Below, piece after piece: positions 18,461 through 28,397 of a DNA stretch of 59,214 nt. The translations under genes and the position numbers were made by a program. Where the stretch lies: positions 1-59,214 of the forward strand of contig CANRNC010000012.1 in the NCBI GenBank assembly GCA_947631915.1, read 5' to 3'. Position 1 is the first letter of the stretch, and the number at the start of each line of letters is the position of its first letter. The notes under the pieces were generated by a model, which was not told the origin of the DNA, ran no database searches, and saw only the letters and a list, made by a program, of their open reading frames with translations. Source of the stretch: an uncultured Clostridia bacterium. Lineage in GTDB: Bacteria; Bacillota; Clostridia; TANB77; CAG-508.

Positions 18461-19996
18461 ATGTTGTCTATTGTTAAGAGTATGTCTTTACAAGGACTAG
18501 ATGGTTATCTCGTTGAAGTACAGGTAGATGTTTCAGGTGGATTACCTTCATGGGATATTGTTGGTTTACCTGATATAAGCGTTAAAGAATCTAAAGAGAG
18601 GGTAAGAACTGCTATAAAAAACAGTAATGTGGATTTAAAAAGTAGGAAGATAATCATAAATCTTGCACCAGCAAACACACGAAAAGAAGGAGCTTTATAT
18701 GACTTACCCATAGCAGTTGCTACTCTTATTGCATATGAAGAATTAAATGTAAAAGACATAGAAGATACTGTATTTATAGGAGAATTATCTTTAAATGGAA
18801 AAATAAAGAAAATTAAGGGTATTTTTCCAATGTGTTTAGAGTCAAAAAAATTAGGAATAAAAAGAGTTGTCATACCAAAAGATAATGCAAAGGAAGCAGC
18901 AATAGTAAAAGATTTAGATGTAATAGGAGTAGAAAGTTTACAAGAAGTGATAGATATTCTTAATGGAAATAAAGTCCCAGATAAAGTTGAGATGAATTAT
19001 GAAGATTATTTTAAAAATAATATAATGTACAATTTTGACTTTGCTGATGTAAAGGGACAAGAAAGCATAAAAAGAGCTTTGGAAGTTTCAGCAGCCGGTG
19101 GTCATAATTGTCTTTTGATTGGAAGTCCTGGTTCTGGAAAGACAATGATGTCTAGATGTTTACCTTCGATATTACCGAGCTTAACTTTTGAAGAATCATT
19201 AGAAATAACAAAAATACATAGTATTGAAGGAATATTACCACAGGAGAAACCTTTAATTACTACAAGACCATTTAGATCACCACATCATACTATATCAGGG
19301 GCATCTTTAATAGGGGGAGGTAGAATTCCAAGACCTGGAGAGATTAGTTTAGCTCATCATGGAGTACTATTTTTAGATGAATTGCCCGAATTTCCAAATA
19401 AAGTTTTAGAACTTTTAAGAGTCCCATTAGAAGATAAGATAATTAACATTAATAGAGTAAATGCAAGCTTAACTTATCCTTGTAACTTCATGATGATAGC
19501 ATCTATGAATCCTTGCCCATGTGGATACTATGGATCAAAAGATAAAGAGTGTACATGTAGTGAAAGTAGTATAAATAAATATATGGGAAAAATAAGTGGA
19601 CCTTTGTTAGACAGAATAGATATACATATAGAAGTTGAAGCTGTAAAATATCAAAAATTAGATTCTGAAGAAAAGGGGGAGACTTCAGAACAAATTAAGC
19701 AAAGAGTGGATAAAGCAAGAAAGATTCAGCAAAATAGATATGCTAAACATGGCATATATTCAAATGCTGAATTAACTCCAAATTTAATTGAAGAATATTG
19801 CAAAATAGATACTTCAGGAAAAGAAGTATTAAAAAACTCGTTTGAAAAACTAGGACTTAGTGCTAGAGCCTATGGAAGAATTTTAAAAGTAGCTAGAACA
19901 ATAGCAGATTTGGATGAAAAAGAGAATATAGAAGTGAAACATTTAGCAGAAGCCATACAGTATAGAAGTTTAGATAGAAAGTATTGGAAAAACTAG
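18461..19996 (+). CDS. comM: ComM/YifB family Mg-chelatase-like AAA ATPase
   Basis: A 511-residue protein with an N-terminal Lon-protease-like domain (residues about 1-175). A Mg-chelatase-type AAA+ domain follows with Walker A IGSPGSGKTMMS, the RSPHHTIS motif, Walker B LFLDELPEF and sensor NPCPCG. A C-terminal lid domain completes it. In other bacteria ComM helps branch migration during natural transformation. It is next to dprA here and a comFC gene is also in the window, so a DNA-uptake role is plausible. The ATG at 18461 follows AGAGGAA. Confidence 0.93.
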   Translation: MLSIVKSMSLQGLDGYLVEVQVDVSGGLPSWDIVGLPDISVKESKERVRTAIKNSNVDLKSRKIIINLAPANTRKEGALYDLPIAVATLIAYEELNVKDIEDTVFIGELSLNGKIKKIKGIFPMCLESKKLGIKRVVIPKDNAKEAAIVKDLDVIGVESLQEVIDILNGNKVPDKVEMNYEDYFKNNIMYNFDFADVKGQESIKRALEVSAAGGHNCLLIGSPGSGKTMMSRCLPSILPSLTFEESLEITKIHSIEGILPQEKPLITTRPFRSPHHTISGASLIGGGRIPRPGEISLAHHGVLFLDELPEFPNKVLELLRVPLEDKIININRVNASLTYPCNFMMIASMNPCPCGYYGSKDKECTCSESSINKYMGKISGPLLDRIDIHIEVEAVKYQKLDSEEKGETSEQIKQRVDKARKIQQNRYAKHGIYSNAELTPNLIEEYCKIDTSGKEVLKNSFEKLGLSARAYGRILKVARTIADLDEKENIEVKHLAEAIQYRSLDRKYWKN

Positions 19997-20013
19997 CATA
20001 AGGAGGATATGCA

Positions 20014-20883
20014 ATGCAGGTAATAGATATAAATAATGAAAATTATCCAGATACATTGAGAGACATTAAAAATCCACCACCAAAATTATATGCTCTTGGA
20101 GATATTAATTTATTGAGTAATGAATCGATAGCAATAATAGGCTCAAGAAAGTGCACAGAATATGGAAGAAAGCAGGGAAAGAAGTTTGCATATAATTTAT
20201 CTAAACAAGGTTTAGTTATAGTAAGTGGAATGGCAATCGGCATTGATACAGCAGCCCATAAAGGAGCATTGGAGGCGGATGGTAAGACTATTGCGGTTCT
20301 TGGGTGTGGATTCAATAATATATTTCCAAAAGAAAATATAACTCTATTTGAAGATATATTGAACAAAGGTGGATTAATTATTACAGAATATGAGCCTGAT
20401 ATATGTTCAGCAGCAGACAATTTTCGAAAGAGAAATAGAATTATAAGTGGACTTAGTATAGGTGTATTAGTTATAGAAGCAGCACAAAAAAGTGGGACAG
20501 GAATAACAGTTAATTACGCAAGGAAGCAAAATAAGCCTATTTTTTGTATACCAAATAGTTTAGAAAACCCAAAGGGAGAAGGAACTAATAGATTATTAAA
20601 AAGAGATGGGATTCTAGTAACAAATGTAAATGATATATTAGAATATTATAATAAGAGTAAAGTAAAGCAGATAAGTATTGAAGAAATTGAAAACAAAAAA
20701 CAGATACAGGTAAAACCTGAATATGAAAAAGTATATAAAATAATTAAGGAAGGACCAATACATATAAATAAAATTAGTAAAGAAAGTGGAATAAATATTT
20801 CTGAATTAAATTCATTGCTTTTAATGATGGAATTAGAGGGATTAATTACAAATAAAGCAGGCAGTAACTATGAAGTTTTATAA
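20014..20883 (+). CDS. dprA: DNA-processing protein DprA
   Basis: A 289-residue protein that protects incoming single-stranded DNA and loads RecA. The Rossmann-like core has SIAIIGSRKCTEYG, SGMAIGIDTAAHKGAL, VLGCG, and RKRNRIISGLS with a downstream SGTGITV. The C-terminal 70 residues form the winged-helix domain of full-length DprA. AGGAGGATATGC precedes the ATG. A shorter paralogue lies at 39475. An ungapped comparison with this gene supports the frame change in that paralogue. Confidence 0.95.
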   Translation: MQVIDINNENYPDTLRDIKNPPPKLYALGDINLLSNESIAIIGSRKCTEYGRKQGKKFAYNLSKQGLVIVSGMAIGIDTAAHKGALEADGKTIAVLGCGFNNIFPKENITLFEDILNKGGLIITEYEPDICSAADNFRKRNRIISGLSIGVLVIEAAQKSGTGITVNYARKQNKPIFCIPNSLENPKGEGTNRLLKRDGILVTNVNDILEYYNKSKVKQISIEEIENKKQIQVKPEYEKVYKIIKEGPIHINKISKESGINISELNSLLLMMELEGLITNKAGSNYEVL

Positions 20884-20950
20884 ATCGTTGTTCTATGAGT
20901 ATTTGGTAATTACTCACAAAAACAAGAATTTATTAGAGGAAAGAATATAT

Positions 20951-21319
20951 ATGAATAATCGTAAAAATATAGGAAATATTGGTGAAGATGTTGCAACAAG
21001 ATATTTAGAAAAATTAGGATATAAAATACTAGAAAGAAATTTTAGATGTAAATCAGGAGAAATAGATATTATTGCGCAAGATAAAGATGAAATCGTATTT
21101 ATTGAAGTTAAAACAAGAAAAGTATTATCATATGGAGATCCAGCAGAATCTGTAAATGAACCAAAACAAAAGCATATATATAAAGCAGGTGAATATTATC
21201 TATTTATAAATGATAGTCTAGACAGTTTTATAAGAATAGATGTAGTAGAAGTGTATGTCAATAATGATAATTATGAAATAAACCATATAAAAAAAGCTAT
21301 TATTGATAGTAATTTATGA
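20951..21319 (+). CDS. yraN: YraN/UPF0102 family endonuclease-like protein
   Basis: A 122-residue protein of the restriction-endonuclease-like fold. It shows GEDVATRYLEKLGYKILERN, then the catalytic-type signature GEIDIIAQD...VFIEVKTR. The family is widely conserved and usually lies next to dprA or rnhB, as here; its function is not settled. The frame opens earlier inside dprA, but GAGGAAAG before the ATG at 20951 supports this start. Confidence 0.9.
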   Translation: MNNRKNIGNIGEDVATRYLEKLGYKILERNFRCKSGEIDIIAQDKDEIVFIEVKTRKVLSYGDPAESVNEPKQKHIYKAGEYYLFINDSLDSFIRIDVVEVYVNNDNYEINHIKKAIIDSNL

Positions 21320-21365
21320 ACAAAAGTTATTAAAACCTCATACTATATACAGAGGAGGAAGTATT

Positions 21366-21716
21366 ATGAATTTCATAATAACTACGATTGTTTGGACTTT
21401 GGCTTTCTATGGATTATTTGAGATTATAAAGAATGTTATATATATATTAGTACATACAAATTTGAAATCAGATGGGATATATATGATTATTGGTGTTAAA
21501 AATCAGGAAAAAGATATCGAAGGAATCTTAAGATCTATAATGTTTAAAATATTATATGGAAAAGAAGATATTATAAAAGATGTATTAGTAGCTGATTTAA
21601 ATTCTAATGACAATACAAAAGAAATTATTAAGAGATTAGAGGAAGAGTACGAGTGTTTAGAAGTAGTTAATTGGAGAGAATGTAAAGAGCTAATTGATGC
21701 AATAGATAATTCATAA
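21366..21716 (+). CDS. small membrane-anchored protein, glycosyltransferase-like fragment
   Basis: A 116-residue protein with one N-terminal membrane segment (residues about 3-25). A soluble part follows with VKNQEKDIEG and VADLNSNDNTKEII, which resembles the nucleotide-binding start of family 2 glycosyltransferases but is too short to be a full enzyme. GAGGAAG precedes the ATG. Function unknown. Confidence 0.6.
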   Translation: MNFIITTIVWTLAFYGLFEIIKNVIYILVHTNLKSDGIYMIIGVKNQEKDIEGILRSIMFKILYGKEDIIKDVLVADLNSNDNTKEIIKRLEEEYECLEVVNWRECKELIDAIDNS

Positions 21717-21724
21717 ATAAAAGA

Positions 21725-21750
21725 GACATGGTGTTTAACCATGTCATTTT
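21725..21750 (+). terminator. intrinsic terminator
   Basis: A perfect 8-bp stem GACATGGT/ACCATGTC with a GTTTA loop, followed by ATTTTATAT. It lies between the plus-strand gene and the minus-strand tRNA and may serve both. Confidence 0.7.
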
Positions 21751-21757
21751 ATATATT

Positions 21758-21832
21758 TGGTGACTCCTACGGGAATCGAACCCATGATTCCACCTTGAGA
21801 GGGTGGCGTCTTAACCGCTTGACCAAGGAGCC
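21758..21832 (-). tRNA. tRNA-Glu(CUC)
   Basis: On the minus strand the 75 bases fold as a full cloverleaf. The acceptor stem is GGCTCCT/AGGAGTC. The D-arm is TGGTCAAGCGGTTAAGAC. The anticodon stem CCACC/GGTGG holds loop CTCTCAA (anticodon CTC). The T-arm is GGGTTCGATTCCC, and CCA is encoded. The D-arm matches glutamate tRNAs. CUC reads GAG; in so AT-rich a genome a UUC species must exist elsewhere. Confidence 0.95.
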
Positions 21833-21845
21833 ATGACTAACTATT

Positions 21846-21875
21846 ATTTTAGCATATAGATTGAAATCATGTCAA
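21846..21875 (-). promoter_or_regulatory. promoter of the tRNA-Glu gene
   Basis: On the minus strand TTGACA (complement of 21870-21875), an 18-base spacer and TAAAAT (complement of 21846-21851), just upstream of the tRNA. Confidence 0.6.
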
Positions 21876-21946
21876 GAGATAAGGAGATTTTTGTTGCCTA
21901 AAATAACGAATTATGATAATATAAATAAAATAAGGGAGAAATTTAA

Positions 21947-22792
21947 ATGGAAATAAAAAAAGCGATAATTGAAGCCGTAAGAATGTTGAATGAAAATCAT
22001 ATTGAAGATTCAGTCAATATTGCAAGGATTTTGATGGCGTATACATTAGATAAACCAAAAGAATACATTATAATAAATGATAAACAGATTTTGAAAGATG
22101 AGGTTTTAAAGAAGTATAATTTTAATATTAATAGAGTAAAAGAGGGATATCCGCTTCAATATATAACTAAAAATCAAGAATTTATGAAATTAAATTTTTA
22201 CGTTGATGATAATGTATTAATACCTCAACCAGATACAGAAATACTCGTAGAAAATGTTATAAAAATATGTAATACAGAATTTAAAGGACAAGCAATAAAG
22301 ATTTTGGATCTATGTACTGGTAGTGGTGCTATTGCAATTTCTTTAAAAAAGTATTTAGACAACATTGAAGTGATAGCTACAGATATAAGCACCTATGCTT
22401 TAGGAGTTGCTTGCAAAAATGCTAAAGCTAATAATGTAGAAATTAAATTTATAGAATCGGATATGTTCAAGAATATTAATGATAAGTATGATATAATTGT
22501 CTCAAATCCACCATATATAGAAAGACAAGTTTTAAAGTCATTACCAAAAGACGTTCAACATGAACCAATTATAGCTCTTGATGGTGGAGAAGACGGATTA
22601 GATTTTTATAGAGAAATATCTGACAATGCATATAAGTATTTAAATAAAGATGGATATTTAATATTAGAAATAGGATATAATCAAAAGAATAGTGTAATTG
22701 AATTATTAAAAAATAGAGAGAAATATAAGGATATAAAATGTATAAAAGATTTATCTGAAAATGATAGAGTTATTATTTCAAGGCAGAAATAA
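21947..22792 (+). CDS. prmC: release factor glutamine methyltransferase
   Basis: A 281-residue SAM-dependent enzyme that methylates the GGQ glutamine of release factors. An N-terminal helical domain (1-75) precedes the methyltransferase fold with LDLCTGSGAIAISL and the catalytic VSNPPYIE motif. A conserved ALDGGEDGLDFYR segment follows. In Firmicutes it often lies next to prfA; here whiA follows, starting 16 bases downstream. Confidence 0.95.
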   Translation: MEIKKAIIEAVRMLNENHIEDSVNIARILMAYTLDKPKEYIIINDKQILKDEVLKKYNFNINRVKEGYPLQYITKNQEFMKLNFYVDDNVLIPQPDTEILVENVIKICNTEFKGQAIKILDLCTGSGAIAISLKKYLDNIEVIATDISTYALGVACKNAKANNVEIKFIESDMFKNINDKYDIIVSNPPYIERQVLKSLPKDVQHEPIIALDGGEDGLDFYREISDNAYKYLNKDGYLILEIGYNQKNSVIELLKNREKYKDIKCIKDLSENDRVIISRQK

Positions 22793-22808
22793 AGAAAGGA
22801 GAAATGGT

Positions 22809-23654
22809 ATGTCATTTTCTTCAGAGGTAAAAGAAGAACTTAGTAAGTTCAACAATTTTAGTAATGAAAACGTTATATATGCGGAATTATATGGTTATGT
22901 ATTAAGTCGAAATACAAAAAGAGTTAAAAATAAATTAAGTTTTTCTACAAGTAGTGAATATAATATTAATAGATTTGGTAAAATGCTTACTAAAATTAAT
23001 ATTGATTATAAAATAAAAATTCAAGGTAAGAATTATATAATTACATATAATGATGAATTATTAGATTTTAAAAATATAACTTTTACGACAACAGAACAAA
23101 AGAAAGCAGTTATAAGAGGAGCTTTCATGGGAGGAGGTTCTATTAACAATCCAAATAATAAATATCATCTAGAAATCACATTTAATTCTGGAGAAAGCCA
23201 GAAAATTGTACAAGGAATTCTTAATGAATTTGATATTAATACTAAAAGTCTGCAAAGAGGAGATAAATACTCTTTATATATTAAAGAAGGAGAAATAATA
23301 TCTAACTTTTTAGCTATAATTGGTGCCAATAAAGCTGTAATTAGATATGAGGAAATAAGAGTTATAAAAGATAAAAGAAATAACATAAATAGATTAGTTA
23401 ATTGCGAAACAGCAAACTTAAATAAGACTATTAGTGCATCTGTATTACAGGTACAAGCTATTAATCTATTAAAAAGTAAGAAGAAATTTGATGAGTTACC
23501 AGACAATTTAAGAGAAATTGCAGAATTGAGACTAGCGAACCCAGATGCAAATTTAGTAGAACTAGGACAAATGCTAGATATACCTATTGGCAAATCAGGA
23601 GCAAATCATAGATTAAATAAAATACTGAAAATTGCACAAGAATTAGAAGAATAA
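22809..23654 (+). CDS. whiA: DNA-binding protein WhiA
   Basis: A 281-residue WhiA. The N-terminal domain is homing-endonuclease-like with the conserved RGAFMGGGSINNP motif and lacks nuclease residues. The C-terminal helix-turn-helix has LREIAELRLANPDANLVELG and GKSGANHRLNKI. In Firmicutes it affects cell division and chromosome segregation. AAAGGAG before the ATG at 22809 fixes the start; the longer open frame runs into prmC. Confidence 0.95.
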   Translation: MSFSSEVKEELSKFNNFSNENVIYAELYGYVLSRNTKRVKNKLSFSTSSEYNINRFGKMLTKINIDYKIKIQGKNYIITYNDELLDFKNITFTTTEQKKAVIRGAFMGGGSINNPNNKYHLEITFNSGESQKIVQGILNEFDINTKSLQRGDKYSLYIKEGEIISNFLAIIGANKAVIRYEEIRVIKDKRNNINRLVNCETANLNKTISASVLQVQAINLLKSKKKFDELPDNLREIAELRLANPDANLVELGQMLDIPIGKSGANHRLNKILKIAQELEE

Positions 23655-23665
23655 AGGATGGAGAG

Positions 23666-24769
23666 ATGAAAGAATTAGGTTTATATATACATATACCCTT
23701 TTGTAAACAAAAATGTTATTATTGCGATTTTGTATCATATCCTAACAAAGATAATTTTATAGAATTATATATTAATAGTTTGATAAATGAATACAAGAAT
23801 TATAAGGCAGAAGAATATGTTATCAAAACTATTTATATTGGAGGAGGAACGCCATCATATATAAATAGTGAATACATTGTAAAATTATTAAATGAGATTA
23901 ATATAGATAATGCAGAAGAAATTACTATAGAGATTAATCCAGGAACAGTAACAAAACAAAAATTAATTGATTATAAAAAAGCAGGAATAAAAAGATTAAG
24001 CATAGGATTACAAGCTACACAAGATGTACTGTTAAAGAAAATAGGAAGAATACACAACTATAGGCAATTTCTTGACACATATAATATGGCAAGAGAAGTT
24101 GGGTTTAAGAATATAAATGTTGATTTAATGTTAGCATTACCTGGACAAAGTATTGCTGATATAAAAGAAAGTGTAGAAAAAATAATTGAATTAAATCCAG
24201 AGCATATTTCTATATATTCACTAATACTTGAAGAAAATACAAGATTATATGAAATGGTAAGTAACAAAGAATGTGATTTAATTGATGATAATATTGAAAG
24301 AGAAATGTATTGGACTGTAAAAAAAATGCTTGAGAAAAAAGGTTATATTCACTATGAAATTTCAAATTTTGCAAAAGAAGGTTATTATTCAATACATAAT
24401 ATGGATTGTTGGAACCAAAAAGAATATATAGGAATTGGTACAGCAGCCCATTCGTATTTAGATGGAAGAAGGTATTCTAATTCTGAAAGTATAGAAGATT
24501 ATATTAAAGATTACAGCAATAGACAAGTAAATGAAATACAGGATAAGCTATTACAAGAAAAAGAATATATGATTCTTGGATTAAGGAAGCTAGAAGGAGT
24601 TAGAATATCTGATTTTGAAATTAAATTTAACGAAAATCCAATATATTTATTTAGAAATGAATTGAATAAATTAGTGAATTTAGATCTAATAGAAATAGAT
24701 TTGGATTATATAAGATTAACTAATAAAGGATTGGATTTAGCCAATATTGTATGGGAAGAATTTATATAG
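23666..24769 (+). CDS. hemW: radical SAM haem chaperone HemW
   Basis: A 367-residue radical SAM protein. The cluster motif is PFCKQKCYYCDF near residue 12, followed by GGGTPS and EINPGT, RLSIGLQA and the C-terminal HemN domain. HemW proteins resemble the oxygen-independent coproporphyrinogen oxidase but lack its extra N-terminal sequence and act in haem handling. The length and the cysteine spacing fit HemW. It starts 12 bases after whiA. Confidence 0.9.
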   Translation: MKELGLYIHIPFCKQKCYYCDFVSYPNKDNFIELYINSLINEYKNYKAEEYVIKTIYIGGGTPSYINSEYIVKLLNEINIDNAEEITIEINPGTVTKQKLIDYKKAGIKRLSIGLQATQDVLLKKIGRIHNYRQFLDTYNMAREVGFKNINVDLMLALPGQSIADIKESVEKIIELNPEHISIYSLILEENTRLYEMVSNKECDLIDDNIEREMYWTVKKMLEKKGYIHYEISNFAKEGYYSIHNMDCWNQKEYIGIGTAAHSYLDGRRYSNSESIEDYIKDYSNRQVNEIQDKLLQEKEYMILGLRKLEGVRISDFEIKFNENPIYLFRNELNKLVNLDLIEIDLDYIRLTNKGLDLANIVWEEFI

Positions 24770-24800
24770 AGGGTACTAATTATAAGACCCTCTAATATTT
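24768..24800. terminator. bidirectional terminator between hemW and dacF
   Basis: Stem AGAGGGT/ACCCTCT (24768-24774, 24787-24793) between two convergent genes. The T-runs are weak. Confidence 0.5.
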
Positions 24801-25934
24801 AAAATCATATTTAGCATGTGTACGATTATATACATATCGTTTTATTTTCTTTATAAAACGTAATAATATATAAATTATAGCAATTAGAATCAATGTTGTT
24901 TTTGCAATAAGATAAAAAACAAATCCCCATAAAGGTTTATTATTGGCATCTACAATTAAATCTGTATTAATAATATTATTAAAAACGTTTGACAAACTAC
25001 TAGTTTGTTCAGACTTAAATTTTTCTTGATAGTAGTTGTAATGATATGTAAAAGCAAAATTAAATAGATTTTTAGCATCAACAAATTTACATTGTTCAGT
25101 AGTATTACCAAAGGTAGAGCCTAAAATAACTGCAATAAATTCTACATCATCTTTTTTAGCACTTGCAACCAAACAATTTTGAGCAGGATTCGTATATCCA
25201 GTTTTTATTCCAGTAGCATATTCATAATAATGTGGTGAAGAACTATGAATTAAATGATTTGAGTTCTGTAACACTCTATCATTTAGTGCATATGTGTTTG
25301 AGGATGGAAGAGTGTAAGTAGGAGTTGAAACAATAGTTCTAAACACATCTAAATTCATAGCATATTTGGCAATTAAAGACAAATCATAAGCTGTAGTATG
25401 CATATTTACATCATGAACACCATTAGGATTAGTAAAATTTGTATTTTTACAACCTAATTGAATCGCTTTTTCATTCATCATAACGGCAAAGTTTGGTACA
25501 TTACCACCTACATATTCAGCTAAAGCATTTGCAGCATCATTACCAGAAGGAACTAATAACGCATAAAGTAGATTTTCTACAGTTAATATTTCACCTACTT
25601 GGATATCAGAAACAGTATATCCGGCAGGTACAGCAGATAACGCTGATTCACTAACAGTAACTAGTTCGTCAAGATTACAATTTTCAATAACTAGAATTGC
25701 TGTCATTATTTTAACAGTACTTGCTGGATACATTGGAGTATAGGCTTCCTTCTGATATAATATGTCACCAGAACTTTTTTCAATCAATAATGCTGAAGGT
25801 GCATATATATTCAGGTTAGTTAATGCATTATCTAAATCCATTGCTTCTATATCAGTAGCAGTAGAAATAGGCAAATTTATTAAATTAAATAACATTACAA
25901 TAATTAAACTTATAAAAAACTTCTTAACTTTCAT
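24792..25934 (-). CDS. dacF: D-alanyl-D-alanine carboxypeptidase (DacF/PBP type)
   Basis: A 380-residue S11 serine peptidase that trims peptidoglycan stem peptides. It has an N-terminal signal segment (residues 4-24), the catalytic STVK tetrad (72-75), SGN (130-132) and KTG (244-246). Unlike most DacF proteins it ends in a C-terminal membrane segment followed by a very basic tail. A sporulation role like that of DacF in cortex formation is possible, but the general DacA role cannot be excluded. The ribosome binding site is weak. Confidence 0.9.
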   Translation of the reverse strand: MKVKKFFISLIIVMLFNLINLPISTATDIEAMDLDNALTNLNIYAPSALLIEKSSGDILYQKEAYTPMYPASTVKIMTAILVIENCNLDELVTVSESALSAVPAGYTVSDIQVGEILTVENLLYALLVPSGNDAANALAEYVGGNVPNFAVMMNEKAIQLGCKNTNFTNPNGVHDVNMHTTAYDLSLIAKYAMNLDVFRTIVSTPTYTLPSSNTYALNDRVLQNSNHLIHSSSPHYYEYATGIKTGYTNPAQNCLVASAKKDDVEFIAVILGSTFGNTTEQCKFVDAKNLFNFAFTYHYNYYQEKFKSEQTSSLSNVFNNIINTDLIVDANNKPLWGFVFYLIAKTTLILIAIIYILLRFIKKIKRYVYNRTHAKYDFKY

Positions 25935-26073
25935 AGTTCTTATAATAACATGAGACGAGATATGAATTCAAGCAATAATGGATAAAAAAAATAAAATTCA
26001 CAATTTGGACTTATAAAAAAACGTTGAATTTTTAAATTTAGAGATGTAAAATAAGGTTATATAGTCGAAAGGA

Positions 26074-26892
26074 ATGATAGAAATAAATAATCTAGATGAA
26101 AAATTAATCATAGCAAGATTATGTGATAAAATAAAAATTTCTAAAACAAATAACAAAATAGTTAACACCGAATTTTTAAACACTTATAAAAGATTATTAA
26201 TACAAAAAGAATTAAACAGACTAAAAGAAAAAAATTATATTTTTTTTGGTGGATTTGAAGAAGCTGAATATAAAACACTCATAATTTACCCTGAAAAGTT
26301 TAAGGAAGAATTTAAGCTTTATTTGAATGGTCAGGACTCAAATATCGTAAAAAATGCAATAAATAATATAATAAAGGCAATAAGAATTAAATTACCAAAA
26401 GAGTTGATAGGAAAATATGAGCATAAGGATTATTTGAGTGCTGTGATGAAATTTGGTATTGTAAGGGATCATATAGGAGATATAATAGTACATAAAGATG
26501 GGGCATATATAATAGTTTTAAATGAGAATGCAGAATATTTAAAGAATTCTTTAAAAGAGCTAATACGATTTAGAAAATCTGAAATAGATGTGATACATAT
26601 AGAAGATATTGTATTAAAACCAATTGAATTTGAGGAGATAAAAATATCAATTAGCTCAAATAGATTAGATAATTTTGTTTCGGGAATATCAAGAATTTCA
26701 CGAAGTCAGGCAGAAGAATTGTTGAAGAATGAAAAAGTAACTCTTAATTCAAGAATAGAAACAAAATGTTCAAAAGAAATTAAAGAGCAAGATATTTTGG
26801 TTATAAGAGGTAGGGGAAAATTTAGAGTTAGTGAATTTATTGGAAGTAATAAAAAGGGAAAATTAGTTTTAACAATACATAAATATATATAA
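26074..26892 (+). CDS. ylmH: YlmH/RqcP2-like S4-domain RNA-binding protein
   Basis: A 272-residue protein. The N-terminal and middle regions match YlmH (FFGGFEEAEYKTLIIYP near residue 60, YLSAVMKFGIVRDHIGDI in the middle). The C-terminal S4 domain has SISSNRLDNFVSGISRISRSQAEEL. YlmH acts on stalled 50S subunits in ribosome quality control in Bacillus and is usually in the division cluster; here it stands alone. AAAGGA almost touches the ATG at 26074, so the true start is uncertain. Confidence 0.85.
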   Translation: MIEINNLDEKLIIARLCDKIKISKTNNKIVNTEFLNTYKRLLIQKELNRLKEKNYIFFGGFEEAEYKTLIIYPEKFKEEFKLYLNGQDSNIVKNAINNIIKAIRIKLPKELIGKYEHKDYLSAVMKFGIVRDHIGDIIVHKDGAYIIVLNENAEYLKNSLKELIRFRKSEIDVIHIEDIVLKPIEFEEIKISISSNRLDNFVSGISRISRSQAEELLKNEKVTLNSRIETKCSKEIKEQDILVIRGRGKFRVSEFIGSNKKGKLVLTIHKYI

Positions 26893-26910
26893 TTGACAAA
26901 TAAAAATATA

Positions 26911-26939
26911 TTGAATTTATTTTTATGATAATATATAAT
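26911..26939 (+). promoter_or_regulatory. promoter of thyA-dfrA
   Basis: TTGAAT (26911-26916), a 17-base spacer and a perfect TATAAT (26934-26939). A TTGACA at 26893 lacks a well-placed -10 box. Confidence 0.5.
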
Positions 26940-26977
26940 AGGAACAAATAAAAAAAGAACAAATAGGAGGAATAAAA

Positions 26978-27838
26978 ATGACTCAAGCAGATAAAAATTT
27001 TATAGATACATGTAAAGAAATACTAGAAAATGGATATTCTTCAGAAGGAACAAATGTTAGAACAATATGGGAAGACGATGGAAGTAAGGCTAATTATATT
27101 TCAATTGTAGGTGTTACAAACAAATATGATGTAGATAAGGAATTTCCTATGATAACTTTAAGAAATAATACAAATACAGTTAAAAGAGCAATAGATGAGA
27201 TACTTTGGATTTGGCAAAAAAAGTCAAATAATATAAAAGACTTAAATTCACATATTTGGGATCAATGGGCAGATGAAAATGGAAGTATAGGAAAAGCATA
27301 TGGATATCAAATGCAGAGAAAATATGATTTCAAAACAAAGTCAGGTATAAAAAATATTGATCAAGTTGATTATGTGCTTGACTTATTAAAAAATGATACA
27401 TATAGTCGTAGAATTATGACTAATATTTTCAATTTTGAGGACTTAAAAGATATGAACCTAGAACCATGTGCATATGGAACACAATGGCTTGTGAAGGGAG
27501 GAAAACTACATTTAATCTTAAATCAACGTTCTCAAGATATGCTTGCAGCAAATGGATGGAATATAATGCAATATGCAGCACTTTTACATATGTTTGCACA
27601 ATGTGCTGGGCTTGAAGTAGGAACACTTACCCATAACATAGGAGATTGTCATATATATGATAGACATATTCCTCTTGTAAAGAAATTGCTGGAAGCAGAG
27701 CCTATGGATGTTTCTCCAAAGTTAATTATACATAATGATACAAAGAATTTTTATGAATTCAAAGTAGAGGATTTTGAAATTCAAGGATATGATTATAATA
27801 AAAATATTAATTTAGGAAAGATACCAGTAGCAACTTAA
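26978..27838 (+). CDS. thyA: thymidylate synthase
   Basis: A 286-residue ThyA making dTMP from dUMP with methylene-tetrahydrofolate. The catalytic cysteine lies in EPCAYGTQW (the family more often has PCH). The phosphate and nucleotide motifs NQRSQDMLAANGWN and NIGDCHIYDRH are clear. AGGAGG precedes the ATG. dfrA follows and recycles the dihydrofolate made here. Confidence 0.95.
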   Translation: MTQADKNFIDTCKEILENGYSSEGTNVRTIWEDDGSKANYISIVGVTNKYDVDKEFPMITLRNNTNTVKRAIDEILWIWQKKSNNIKDLNSHIWDQWADENGSIGKAYGYQMQRKYDFKTKSGIKNIDQVDYVLDLLKNDTYSRRIMTNIFNFEDLKDMNLEPCAYGTQWLVKGGKLHLILNQRSQDMLAANGWNIMQYAALLHMFAQCAGLEVGTLTHNIGDCHIYDRHIPLVKKLLEAEPMDVSPKLIIHNDTKNFYEFKVEDFEIQGYDYNKNINLGKIPVAT

Positions 27839-27900
27839 TTAAATGGATAGACTTAATAAGCTACCCATTTAATAAAAATAATATAGGAGAGATATTAAAT

Positions 27901-28386
27901 ATGTTAAGTATAATAGTAGCAAAAGCAAAAAATAATGTAATAGGTAAAAATAATAAGCTAATATGGAATATACCTGATGATTTAAAAAGATTTAAAGAAT
28001 TAACATCTGGGCACACAATAATAATGGGAAGAAATACTTTTGAATCTTTAGGAAGAGTATTACCTAATAGATTTCATATAATATTAAGTAGTAATAAAAA
28101 TTATAAAGTTGATAATGATAATGTAAAAGTTATAAATGACATTGATGAATTAGATAAATATATAAAAGATAATGATGAACACTTTGTAATAGGTGGGGGA
28201 ATGATATATAAGTTACTTATTTCTAAATGTAATAAACTATATATAACACAAATAGAAAAAGAGTTTGATGGAGATACATTTTTTCCAGAAATAAATGAAA
28301 ATGAGTGGAGAATATTAAAAATAGAGATAGGACCAAAAGATAATAATGATTTTGAATATAGGTATATTGATTATATAAGAAAATAA
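27901..28386 (+). CDS. dfrA: dihydrofolate reductase
   Basis: A 161-residue DHFR. It starts MLSIIVAKAKNNVIGKNNK, followed by WNIPDDLKRFK, the MGRNTFESLG motif and the NADPH-binding FVIGGGMIYKL. It lies 62 bases after thyA in the common folate/thymidylate pair. Confidence 0.97.
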   Translation: MLSIIVAKAKNNVIGKNNKLIWNIPDDLKRFKELTSGHTIIMGRNTFESLGRVLPNRFHIILSSNKNYKVDNDNVKVINDIDELDKYIKDNDEHFVIGGGMIYKLLISKCNKLYITQIEKEFDGDTFFPEINENEWRILKIEIGPKDNNDFEYRYIDYIRK

Positions 28387-28397
28387 GGAATGATAAG